Source: CAZVRZ01 sp964629965 | Lineage (GTDB): Bacteria > Chloroflexota > Anaerolineae > Anaerolineales > UBA4823 | Length of the DNA stretch: 31,465 nucleotides | Reading direction: 5' to 3' | Assembly: GCA_964629965.1 (NCBI GenBank) | Contig: CAZVRZ010000061.1 | Span: 1-31,465 of the forward strand | In this document: positions 16,255 through 24,175 of the stretch, piece by piece | Layout of the letters: every line of letters begins with the position of its first letter | Numbering within the stretch: position 1 is the first letter of the stretch | The notes under the pieces: generated by a model | Told to the model about the DNA's origin: nothing | The model's database searches: none | Seen by the model: the letters and a program-made list of their open reading frames with translations, nothing else | Position numbers and translations under genes: made by a program

Positions 16255-16965
16255 TTGAGGAAAAATTTGGTTCCCACCGCCTCGTTGGGGAGTGCGGCCA
16301 TCTTCCTGGTTGGATTGAGCCTGGCTTGTGGCATTGTCCCTCAGGCGCTTTTGCCTAATTCCACACCGACCATCACAACCGTATTCACCGGTACTGCCTT
16401 GCCCACCTCGACTGCCATGATCATGGCTGCGGTCATGCCCACCTTGACTCTCACCCAGGCGAACACGCCTTCGCCAACATTTACCGACACGACCGCGCCG
16501 CCCACGGCAACTGCTACGAAGACTGCCACCGTGGCGCTGACGCCTCCTCCCGAAGGTTTCCTGGCGTGGGATATCTATCCGGACAACGGCGCCCTGACCG
16601 AACAATTGTTTGCGCATACGCAGCTTGCCCTGGCGATGGGTCTGATGCCTTATGTTGAATTTACTGCCACCTGGTGCCCGGCCTGCCAGGCTATTGAAAG
16701 AAGCCTGTCTGATGGGAATGAATTGATGGTGGATGCTTGCCAGGGCACTTATATCATCCGGGTGGATGTGGATGCCTGGGATTGGAACGAGCGGGAAAAG
16801 GCTGGCTTCGAAGTGGAATTTATTCCCATCTTCTACTTGCTCGATCGAGAAGGCCAGCCAACCGGAAACACGATCGGGGGCGACGCCTGGGGTGACAATA
16901 TCCCTGCGAACATGGCCCCACCTTTAAAGGAATTCTTTCAGGCCCATGGTGTGATTGGCCGATAG
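16255..16965 (+). CDS. thioredoxin-fold lipoprotein with Thr/Pro-rich linker
   Basis: A 236-residue exported protein. Basic N-terminus, hydrophobic core and lipobox SLAC are followed by a Thr/Pro/Ala-rich spacer (residues about 35-100). The C-terminal thioredoxin-like domain shows VEFTATWCPACQAIE (WCPAC redox site) and EFIPIFYLLD with the cis-proline. The TTG start with GAGGGA upstream is the only one giving an export signal. The last codons and the stop lie in a degenerate copy of the interspersed repeat (16945-16973). With the DsbD-N-like lipoprotein it may form an extracytoplasmic thiol redox pair. Partner proteins are unknown. Confidence 0.75.
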   Translation: MRKNLVPTASLGSAAIFLVGLSLACGIVPQALLPNSTPTITTVFTGTALPTSTAMIMAAVMPTLTLTQANTPSPTFTDTTAPPTATATKTATVALTPPPEGFLAWDIYPDNGALTEQLFAHTQLALAMGLMPYVEFTATWCPACQAIERSLSDGNELMVDACQGTYIIRVDVDAWDWNEREKAGFEVEFIPIFYLLDREGQPTGNTIGGDAWGDNIPANMAPPLKEFFQAHGVIGR

Positions 16966-16973
16966 TCATTAAA
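16945..16973. repeat. truncated third copy of the interspersed repeat (left arm only)
   Basis: CATGGT then GTGATTGGCCGA (16951-16962) and the following AGT-ATT-AAC positions match the left part of the repeats at 7242 and 24014. The right arm and second hairpin are absent. The stop codon of the thioredoxin lipoprotein lies inside it. Chance similarity is possible but a 12-base exact match plus gapped flanks makes shared origin likely. Confidence 0.5.
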
Positions 16974-16987
16974 CGAAAAGGAGATCT

Positions 16988-18451
16988 ATGAACATTGATT
17001 TGACCGTTAATTCAAGTCGCCGCTTGCGATCGATCCAACGTGCTCGCGAGCGAGGGATTGTCATCCCTACTTTTGCCCAGATGAAGAACCCGGCATTGAT
17101 CCCGGCGCGGGTGAAAGAAGCGCTCTCCAAGATTGGGCTGTGGGATGTTCACCCGCTGAACCTTTTCCGCATTACCTGGCACAACCAGCCGCAGGAGATG
17201 GGCGGGGGGTTTGGCGGCTTGAACTACCTGGAATTGCCTTCCAGCCTGACGGGGACGCCTGCCCGCATCCTGGTTTTGGTCGGTAAATGGTTCCCCACCG
17301 GTGCTCACAAAGTTGGCGCTGCCTTTGGCTGCCTGGTGCCGCGCCTGGTGACGGGGCAGTTCGATCCCACCACGCAGAAAGCCGTCTGGCCTTCCACCGG
17401 CAATTACTGCCGGGGTGGCGCGTACGATTCGGCGCTGCTGGCATGCGAATCCATTGCGATCCTGCCCGAGGGCATGAGCCGCGAACGCTTTGAGTGGTTA
17501 TCAAAGATTTCGGGCGAAGTGATCGCCACGCCGGGCAGCGAGTCGAATGTCAAAGAGATCTTCGATAAGTGTTGGGAACTGCGCCAGTCGGGCCAGGATC
17601 TGATGATCTTCAACCAGTTCGAAGAGTTTGGCAATTACCTGTGGCATTACGAAGTCACCGGGCACGCCATGGAAGAGTTGTTGGCCCAGGTGATGGGGCC
17701 GAAGGATGCTTACCGCGGTCTGGCTTCGGCGACCGGGTCGGCCGGTACGATTGCCAGCGGCGACTATATGAAGCAGTTGTTCCCTGGTTCTAAGATTGCT
17801 GCCAGCGAGGCCGTGCAATGCCCTACCTTGTTGGAGAATGGTTTTGGCGCCCACCGTATCGAGGGGATTGGCGATAAGCACGTTCCCTGGATCCACAACG
17901 TCAAGAACACCGATATGATCGTCGCGATCGACGATGAAGCCGTAGTGAGCCTGGCCCGCCTGTTCAATGAGCCAGTTGGGCATGCATACCTGGCAGGCCA
18001 GGGTGTTGCGCCGGAATTGGTCGCTCAGTTGGATCTGTTGGGCTTCTCGGGCATCTCCAATGTTTTGACTGCTATCAAGATGGCGAAGTATTACGAGTGG
18101 AACGAGCATGACATTGTTCTGACGGTGCTGACCGATTCGATGGAGCTGTATGGCAGTCGCTTGCTGGAAATGCGCCAGGAATATGGCCAGTATACAGAAC
18201 GCGACGCGGCGGCCCACTTTGCCCGTTTCCTTCAGGGGCAGTCAACGGACCACTTGTTAGAGTTATCGTATGCTGATCGCCGGCGAGTGCATAACCTGAA
18301 GTATTTCACCTGGGTTGAGCAGCAAGGCAAAACATACCAGGAGATCCAGGCGCAGTGGTACGAGCCTGATTATTGGGAGAGCGTGCAGCGAATGACTCCT
18401 GAAATTGATGCATTGATCGAAGTGTTCAATGCTGATGTTGGCCTGGGCTGA
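16988..18451 (+). CDS. PLP-dependent fold-type II enzyme of unknown specificity
   Basis: A 487-residue enzyme of the tryptophan synthase beta/cysteine synthase superfamily. The likely PLP lysine is K108 in WFPTGAHKVGAAFG, reminiscent of the GAHK of tryptophan synthase beta. VWPSTGNYCRGGAYDSALL would bind the cofactor phosphate, and ATGSAGTIASGDYM and VLTDSMELYGSR are further conserved-looking blocks. It is clearly longer than cysteine synthase or threonine synthase and lacks a zinc ribbon. AAAGGAGA precedes the ATG by about 6 bases. Function unknown; a lyase or beta-replacement on an amino acid is the family-level expectation. It ends 7 bases before the helicase start. Confidence 0.75.
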   Translation: MNIDLTVNSSRRLRSIQRARERGIVIPTFAQMKNPALIPARVKEALSKIGLWDVHPLNLFRITWHNQPQEMGGGFGGLNYLELPSSLTGTPARILVLVGKWFPTGAHKVGAAFGCLVPRLVTGQFDPTTQKAVWPSTGNYCRGGAYDSALLACESIAILPEGMSRERFEWLSKISGEVIATPGSESNVKEIFDKCWELRQSGQDLMIFNQFEEFGNYLWHYEVTGHAMEELLAQVMGPKDAYRGLASATGSAGTIASGDYMKQLFPGSKIAASEAVQCPTLLENGFGAHRIEGIGDKHVPWIHNVKNTDMIVAIDDEAVVSLARLFNEPVGHAYLAGQGVAPELVAQLDLLGFSGISNVLTAIKMAKYYEWNEHDIVLTVLTDSMELYGSRLLEMRQEYGQYTERDAAAHFARFLQGQSTDHLLELSYADRRRVHNLKYFTWVEQQGKTYQEIQAQWYEPDYWESVQRMTPEIDALIEVFNADVGLG

Positions 18452-18458
18452 AAACTGG

Positions 18459-21400
18459 ATGGATCGATTAACTACAGAGCTATTTGATATTACTCGCCTG
18501 GAACGATACGTGGGCCAGGCTGTTTTTGAGCGCGGCCAGACTTACTACCAGCAAAAGCGCGTCGAGATCGATTATGTAGATCCGAAGTATGCCAGTTGCA
18601 CGGTGGTAGGCCGCAGTGGGGTTTATGATGTTCGCATCGAATTAGATCGCGGCACTTTGCTGTTCTATTGCGATTGCCCGTTCGCTGCGGATGGACGGAT
18701 TTGCAAGCATATCGTGGCCTCTTTCATAGCGGTCAAGAAGTCTTTGCAGACGAGCCACGCCACCCGCTGGCAGACCCATCTCTCCAAAGTGATCCAGTCT
18801 GCGCAGAGTGATGCGACCAAGTCCTCCGCCAATGTTATAGATCATGGTAGTACAGATCACCGTTTGCAGTACCTGTTGTTCTTTAGCTTGCAGCACGAAA
18901 GCGGATTCACCTGGAAGCTGACGCCATACCAGGTGTTAGCCAGCGCGTTACCTGCCGATGTGCGCAGTACGCTTGTTCCAGGGCGGGTCACGCCCGAACA
19001 GATCGAACAGGCCCTGAGCTATTCGGCGTCAGTGCGGCAGCCGGCTGGCCGCCTTGATTCGCGCGGCTGTATCAACGCCGGCGATGCCGTGGTCAACATG
19101 GCCAACCTGTTGATCACGCGCTCGTATGTGTACTACACCTTCATCCCCTTGGGAGATTTCTTGACTTTCTTGCAGGGCGGCCAGGCCTACATTTACCTGG
19201 GTGATGAGCGCAAGCCTTTGAAAACGCGTTTGCAGATGGCGCCAGAAAAAGGCCGCTTGAAGATCAACATGCACCGCGAGCCAGATGGGGTACACCTGAC
19301 GGCCAGCCTGGTTGCGGGCGGCCTAAGCATAGCGATCCAGCAGGAAGATGGCGGGGAGAGCGCCCGGGGCGGGGAAAGCGCCCGGGGCGGGAATGGCGCC
19401 CGGGACAGTGAGAATGCCCAGGTTGGAGAAAACCTCCACGAGGGGGATGCTGCCCGCATGCAAATCCTGTCGGTGTCGCCGCTGTGGGTGCTGGCGGATC
19501 GCTGGCTGGTGCAGCTAGATGAAGAGAATGTGACGGCTGTTTTTCGCACCTTCATGGATGTGCCTGAGCTGATAATCCCTGCCGCAGAGCAGGAAGAATT
19601 CCTGGAACAGTACTACTTGCCTTTGGCCTTGAGCGCCGACCTGGAAGGCGACGCGGTTTCCTGGGAAAGCGTGCAAGACGCCAAGCCGGTGGGACAGTTG
19701 TATCTAAGCGAAAATCGCAAAGGCGAGCTGCAGGTTCAGCTTCGCTTTAATTATGCCGGGCAGGTGGTCAGTTATGAGCCGCAGCTGCCCGTGGAAAGCA
19801 TACAGCGCTTGCCTGGAGAGTGGAAGCTGGTGCGCATCCAGCGCGATCCTACCCTGGAGCAGCTAATGTTCCAGAACCTGGCCTCGCACGAATTTGGTTT
19901 AAAGCGTTCTACAAGCCCTTCTTCGCAAAATCAACTGACACTGCGGGCGCGGATTGAGCTGATAGATTTTCTGATGAAATATGTTCCTCGCCTGGTAAAA
20001 GCCGGTTTTGAGATCTTTGGCGAAGAACAGTTGAAGACCGCGCGGGTCAATCGTCACCAGCCGACGATCTCGTTCCACATTGCTACAAACATCGATTGGT
20101 TCGATGTGAAAGCGGCGGTGAACTTTGGCGAGATCGAAGTCTCGCTCAAGGAAATTCGCCGCGCTTTACGCAAAAAGGAACGCTATATCAAGCTGGCGGA
20201 TGGCACGATCGGCGAGATACCGTCAGATTGGCTGAACCGTTACAAACATTTGTTTGCCCTGGGCGAGGAGACCGGCGACAGCTTGCGCCTCTCCAATTAC
20301 CATGTCACCTTGCTGGATCAGCTCCTGTCGGATGCCGATCGTGAGCGGGCGGGCGATGAGTTTCAAAAACGCCTGGACCGGCTGCGTAATTTCGATGGCA
20401 TCACCCCCAAACCGCTGCCGGCGGGCTTCTTGGGCGAGCTGCGTCCTTACCAAAAATCGGGCTTCGATTGGCTCCACTTTTTGCATGAGTTTAAGTTCGG
20501 CGGTTGCCTGGCGGATGACATGGGCCTGGGTAAAACGGTGCAGGTGCTGGTGTTCCTGCTCTCTCTGCGCGAGCAGCAGCATTCCCCAAAAGCCGACCTG
20601 ATTGTGCTGCCGCGCTCGCTGCTGGTCAACTGGCAGCGTGAAACGGCCCGCTTCACGCCATCACTGCGCGTGATGGAGTATTTTGGCAACTTGCGAGATA
20701 AGGACACTTCTATTTTTGACCAGTACGACCTGGTGGTCACCACGTACGGCACCATGCTGCGGGATGTGGAACTGCTGCGGGAATATCCATTTCACTATGT
20801 TGTGCTGGATGAGTCCCAGGCGATCAAAAATCCAGTGGCGCAAACCACCAAAGCGGCGCGTTTGCTGCGCTCGGAGCACCGCCTGGCGCTGACGGGTACA
20901 CCGGTGGAAAACTCAACCTTGGAGCTCTGGTCGCAGTTCTCGTTCCTGAACTCCGGTTTGTTGGGCAACCTGGAATATTTCCGCGACGAGTTCACCAACC
21001 CGATCGAACGAAGAGGCAGCGAGCAGCAGGCGCAATTCTTGCGAAAGTTAGTGTACCCTTTCATCTTGCGGCGCACGAAAGCTCAGGTGGCTCCCGACTT
21101 GCCGCCGCGCACTGAGCGGGTGGTTTACAGTGACATGGAAACGGCTCAGCGCAAGATGTATAACCGCACCCGGGATTATTATCGCGGGATGTTGTTGGGC
21201 ATGCTGGAAAACCAGGGCCTGAACGATTCTCGCATGAAGGTCCTGGAAGGCTTGCTGCGCCTGCGCCAGATATGCAATCACCCCGCGCTGGTAGAACGTG
21301 AGTTCCGCGGCGATTCGGCCAAGTTCGATCTGCTGATCGAAACACTGGAAACGCTGAGAGCGGAAGGGCACAAAGCTCTGGTGTTTTCGCAGTTCGTCGA

Positions 21401-21821
21401 GATGCTCAAGCTGGTGCGCCGCGCGCTGGATCTGCGCCAGATACCTTACCTGTACCTGGATGGGCAAACCAATGACCGGCAGGAACGCGTAGATCAGTTC
21501 CAGAGTGACAACGGCGTGCCTTTCTTTTTGATCAGCTTGCGAGCGGGCGGGCAGGGGTTGAACCTGACGGCGGCGGATTACGTGATCTTGATCGACCCCT
21601 GGTGGAACCCGGCGGTTGAAATGCAGGCCGCGGACCGCACGCATCGCATCGGGCAGGAAAAACCGGTATTTATTTATAAACTGGTGGCGCGCGATACGAT
21701 CGAAGAGAAGATCTTGCAGCTTCAGGAACGCAAGAAGAACCTGGTCGATCAACTGATCACAACCGAGAGCAGCTTCCTCAAATCTCTGACGGTAGATGAT
21801 GTGAAGGTCTTGTTCAGCTAG
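18459..21821 (+). CDS. SWIM zinc-finger SNF2-family helicase/translocase
   Basis: About 1120 residues. The N-terminus has a SWIM zinc finger CDC-x8-CKH (C71, C73, C82, H84). Residues about 299-333 form a low-complexity hexapeptide repeat. The SNF2 motor follows: LRPYQKSGFDWL, DDMGLGKT (about 686), LDESQAIKNP (D784), LTGTPVEN, RRTKAQVAPDLPPRTE, then helicase C with VFSQFVEML, LDGQTNDRQERV, SLRAGGQGLNL and QAADRTHRIGQ. Such proteins are double-stranded DNA translocases that remodel DNA-protein complexes. The ATG at 18459, 8 bases after the preceding stop, gives MDRLTT; an ATG at 18429 lies inside the PLP enzyme gene. No strong ribosome site is seen. Domain calls are firm; the cellular role is not known. 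Confidence 0.92.
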   Translation: MDRLTTELFDITRLERYVGQAVFERGQTYYQQKRVEIDYVDPKYASCTVVGRSGVYDVRIELDRGTLLFYCDCPFAADGRICKHIVASFIAVKKSLQTSHATRWQTHLSKVIQSAQSDATKSSANVIDHGSTDHRLQYLLFFSLQHESGFTWKLTPYQVLASALPADVRSTLVPGRVTPEQIEQALSYSASVRQPAGRLDSRGCINAGDAVVNMANLLITRSYVYYTFIPLGDFLTFLQGGQAYIYLGDERKPLKTRLQMAPEKGRLKINMHREPDGVHLTASLVAGGLSIAIQQEDGGESARGGESARGGNGARDSENAQVGENLHEGDAARMQILSVSPLWVLADRWLVQLDEENVTAVFRTFMDVPELIIPAAEQEEFLEQYYLPLALSADLEGDAVSWESVQDAKPVGQLYLSENRKGELQVQLRFNYAGQVVSYEPQLPVESIQRLPGEWKLVRIQRDPTLEQLMFQNLASHEFGLKRSTSPSSQNQLTLRARIELIDFLMKYVPRLVKAGFEIFGEEQLKTARVNRHQPTISFHIATNIDWFDVKAAVNFGEIEVSLKEIRRALRKKERYIKLADGTIGEIPSDWLNRYKHLFALGEETGDSLRLSNYHVTLLDQLLSDADRERAGDEFQKRLDRLRNFDGITPKPLPAGFLGELRPYQKSGFDWLHFLHEFKFGGCLADDMGLGKTVQVLVFLLSLREQQHSPKADLIVLPRSLLVNWQRETARFTPSLRVMEYFGNLRDKDTSIFDQYDLVVTTYGTMLRDVELLREYPFHYVVLDESQAIKNPVAQTTKAARLLRSEHRLALTGTPVENSTLELWSQFSFLNSGLLGNLEYFRDEFTNPIERRGSEQQAQFLRKLVYPFILRRTKAQVAPDLPPRTERVVYSDMETAQRKMYNRTRDYYRGMLLGMLENQGLNDSRMKVLEGLLRLRQICNHPALVEREFRGDSAKFDLLIETLETLRAEGHKALVFSQFVEMLKLVRRALDLRQIPYLYLDGQTNDRQERVDQFQSDNGVPFFLISLRAGGQGLNLTAADYVILIDPWWNPAVEMQAADRTHRIGQEKPVFIYKLVARDTIEEKILQLQERKKNLVDQLITTESSFLKSLTVDDVKVLFS
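19353..19457. repeat. 18-bp tandem repeat inside the helicase gene
   Basis: Two nearly identical 18-bp units (GESARG) at 19353-19388 are followed by four decaying units (GNGARD, SENAQV, GENLHE, GDAAR). All keep the reading frame. The unit is GC-rich and probably expands or contracts by slippage, changing the length of the linker between the N-terminal region and the motor. Confidence 0.75.
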
Positions 21822-21841
21822 GGAGGGTTAAGGAGTACCTT

Positions 21842-22393
21842 ATGGCAATCACACCCACTGCGCTGGTGCTGGTGGCGATCATGAACAACCAGCGAGATTT
21901 CGAGATCGCCCGCCTGTTGGGCTGGTACCGCATTCCGCTGCGCTCGGCGCCCAAGGTGGTGGCGGTCGATTACCTGGCGTTTTACCAGACGGAAGCATTC
22001 GATGAAGAGAAGTGGCGCATCTAGTACGTGGCGCCGGTGCGCGGTCACGAGCTGACCACGCGGCTGGAATTGCTGCAGGATGAGCCGGATCACCCACATG
22101 CCAGGCATGAATACTATAAGATCCAATTAGGCCCGCTCGAACGCCTGGCGCGGCCAATCCTGGCAGACCAATGGCGGCGTGTTACGTTTTTCTATACCCT
22201 GGGAGAGCATATCCTGCGGGCGCACACATTGAACGACCTGATCATTGCTTCGGGCGAGCGCATCGTGCTTTGGTAGGCGCTGCGCGAGCGCGGCCTGCAG
22301 TCACAGCAGCAGTCCGACCTGCCTGAAGCGGATATCGACCCCGCTTTGTTGGCGCTGCTGCTGGGGATCAAAGATGAGCGATCGTCGTCTTGA
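21842..22393 (+). pseudogene. gene interrupted by two in-frame TAG codons
   Basis: An intact start with AAGGAG at spacing 6 opens a frame of 184 codons that is broken only by TAG at 22022-22024 and TAG at 22274-22276, closing with TGA at 22391-22393. Reading through both gives a coherent protein: RDFEIARLLGWYRIPLRSAPK, then YVAPVRGHELTTRLELLQDEPDHP, YYKIQLGPLERLARPI, FFYTLGEHILRAHTLNDLI and ALRERGL. From memory this resembles a conserved bacterial family of unknown function in which the second stop replaces a residue in an LWxAL segment; I cannot verify it by search. Many neighbours stop with TAG, so general TAG recoding is unlikely. A young pseudogene is the simplest view. Confidence 0.7.
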
Positions 22394-23885
22394 ACTTAAC
22401 GCCGTCTTCCTGGCACAGCGCCTTGACCAGCCGGCGCCCAGACATCACCCCGGTCGGCAGTCCGCCGCCCGGCTCGACCCACTGCCCGCACATGTAAAAG
22501 TGTGCCAGCCCGGGCAGCCTCTGGCTCATGGGTTTCATCACGGTCTGGGCGTTGTCAGGTGTGATCAGCCAGCCCTCAAAACTGCCCTGCCAGTTGCCGG
22601 TGAACTGCTCGAAGGTCAACGGCGTAGCCACATCTACCATTTCTACCTGCTGCGAGATACCGGGGAAGCGCTGGTCCAGGGCATCTACCACGATGCGGGC
22701 GATCTGATCCTTTTTCTCTTCGTAAGAGGCCTGATCCTGCGCCAGCTCTTTCCAGTAATCATATTTGCTGGGAAACATCACCACCAGGCTGGTTTTTCCG
22801 GGCGGCGCCAGGGTGGGGTCCTGGTTGAAAATATGCACGGATAAGGTTTTACGGACGGCGTCGCCGATCTCCACCGGCTCTTTCAATGGGTAACTGATAC
22901 CGGACACCGTTTGGGGCTGGTCGGAGAAATCCCGATTCACTCCCACGCCCACGAAGATCAGCGGCGGGAAGATCGGCCATTTTTCGTATGGCTCGCGCAC
23001 CTTCTCGTCGGCATACTTGCCTTCGAGCATCTTGAAGATGGTGGTATGGCCGTCCGCGGCAGAGATCACGCGCCCGGCGCGGCGCTCGCTGCTATCCGTT
23101 AGGACGATACCTACGGCCTTATCATCTTCCACCAGGATCTTTTCCACTTTGCTCTTGTAGTTGATCTTGCCGCCCAGGTCGCGGTAGCGCTTTTCCAATG
23201 CCTTGGACATGGGCATTGAGCCGCCGATGGGATAACCGGCGTTCTTTGTATGGAAGTAGGCAAAGGTGAACAGCATGAAGAAGATGGAAAACTCGCTGAA
23301 CCACATCTCTTCGAATGCCCGGCGGAGGAGGGGATCCTTGAAGCGCGCCGCGAAGTGGCCTCCAGTTTCTTTTAACCATTCCTGGATCTTCTTACCTTTG
23401 GTCGCCATCACCACAACCAACTTCAAGCTCTTCACCAGGCGCGTGGGCAACGGATCGGACTCGCCGGGTGCGTCGAAGCGAACACAGGTGCGAATACCCT
23501 GAATGAATTCGCGCGTTACCTCGGCATCTTGCGGTGAAAACTCAAGCAAATGTTTTTCTAACTTGTCCACATCGGTATACATGATCAAGGTGCGCCCATC
23601 CGCGTCCTCGAAGCGGGCATATTCGTCCAGGTTCACGAATTCACGCTCCTGTGCAATGCCCACCTCCTGCCAGAAACGGTACATGGCGCTGCTGGGCGAT
23701 GAGCCAACCAACCAGTGGATACAGCCATCGATGGTATATCCCCGGCGCTTCCAGGAAGTGCACAACCCGCCTGGAAGATCTCCCATTTCGAAGATCTCGG
23801 TCTGATATCCGTTCATCTGGGCATAGATGCCTGCCGAAAGCCCGGCGAAGCCCGCGCCGATGATGGCGATCGATTGGTTGGTCAT
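22368..23885 (-). CDS. FAD-dependent oxidoreductase, phytoene desaturase/CrtI-like
   Basis: A 505-residue flavoprotein. The N-terminal Rossmann dinucleotide site IAIIGAGFAGLSAGIYAQ is followed about 20 residues on by an acidic residue in TEIFEMGDLPGGLCTSWKRRGY, as in CrtI, carotenoid isomerase and retinol saturase relatives. GGSMPMSKALEKRYRDLGG and the C-terminal FYMCGQWVEPGGGLPTGVMSGR complete the FAD-binding pattern. AGGAGG precedes the ATG on the minus strand. It is the only minus-strand gene and converges on the broken gene, overlapping its end by 26 bases. No carotenoid gene is nearby, so the substrate (carotenoid, prenyl lipid or other) is open. Confidence 0.85.
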   Translation of the reverse strand: MTNQSIAIIGAGFAGLSAGIYAQMNGYQTEIFEMGDLPGGLCTSWKRRGYTIDGCIHWLVGSSPSSAMYRFWQEVGIAQEREFVNLDEYARFEDADGRTLIMYTDVDKLEKHLLEFSPQDAEVTREFIQGIRTCVRFDAPGESDPLPTRLVKSLKLVVVMATKGKKIQEWLKETGGHFAARFKDPLLRRAFEEMWFSEFSIFFMLFTFAYFHTKNAGYPIGGSMPMSKALEKRYRDLGGKINYKSKVEKILVEDDKAVGIVLTDSSERRAGRVISAADGHTTIFKMLEGKYADEKVREPYEKWPIFPPLIFVGVGVNRDFSDQPQTVSGISYPLKEPVEIGDAVRKTLSVHIFNQDPTLAPPGKTSLVVMFPSKYDYWKELAQDQASYEEKKDQIARIVVDALDQRFPGISQQVEMVDVATPLTFEQFTGNWQGSFEGWLITPDNAQTVMKPMSQRLPGLAHFYMCGQWVEPGGGLPTGVMSGRRLVKALCQEDGVKFKTTIAHL

Positions 23886-23915
23886 AGTATCCTCCTGTGG
23901 TCAGTAACTCTACTG

Positions 23916-23921
23916 ATTATA
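23916..23921 (-). promoter_or_regulatory. -10 box candidate for the FAD oxidoreductase gene
   Basis: On the minus strand TATAAT lies about 30 bases upstream of the ATG. No good -35 match is present 16-18 bases further upstream, so support is moderate. Confidence 0.35.
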
Positions 23922-24013
23922 CATCAAGCGATTGGTTTGCCCGAATCAGAAAAATTCCATAGATAATATGGGGGATGCAAAGCGCCGATAGATTTAGAAT
24001 AGATATCAATCAC

Positions 24014-24142
24014 CATGGTGCATGGTGCTATGTGATTGGCCGAAAGTTATTTAACTAAATGGATGCGTAAAATCGGCCAATCACTTGAGCAAACTGCTAT
24101 GTTGGCTGTAAAGTTGTTCAAAATACTTTTAGCGGTTTGCTT
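24014..24142. repeat. interspersed two-hairpin repeat, copy 2
   Basis: Second full copy. First hairpin arms are 24032-24043 and 24073-24084 (perfect 12 bp, 29-base loop). Second hairpin arms are AGCAAACTGCT (24088-24098) and AGCGGTTTGCT (24131-24141), closing with one G-U pair. ATCAATCAC just left of the copy (24005-24013) and ATCAATCGC just right (24149-24157) match in 8 of 9 bases, which could be a target duplication. It ends about 22 bases before the ribosome site of the SPFH gene. Confidence 0.8.
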
Positions 24143-24175
24143 AGAAAGATCAATCGCATCACAAAGGAGTTTTGT

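Noticed and set aside
17501..18217. 238-residue minus-strand open frame.
   Set aside because: Lies wholly within the PLP enzyme gene on the other strand and shows no family motifs.
21048..21752. 234-residue minus-strand open frame.
   Set aside because: Antisense to conserved helicase motifs; composition is typical of a shadow frame.
21842..22393. Genome-wide reassignment of TAG.
   Set aside because: Carbamate kinase, the BMP lipoprotein, ATPase, permease 2, glycosyltransferase, thioredoxin lipoprotein and helicase genes all end with TAG at natural protein ends.
22245..22844. 199-residue plus-strand open frame.
   Set aside because: It runs antisense to the FAD oxidoreductase and lacks a ribosome site or recognisable domain.
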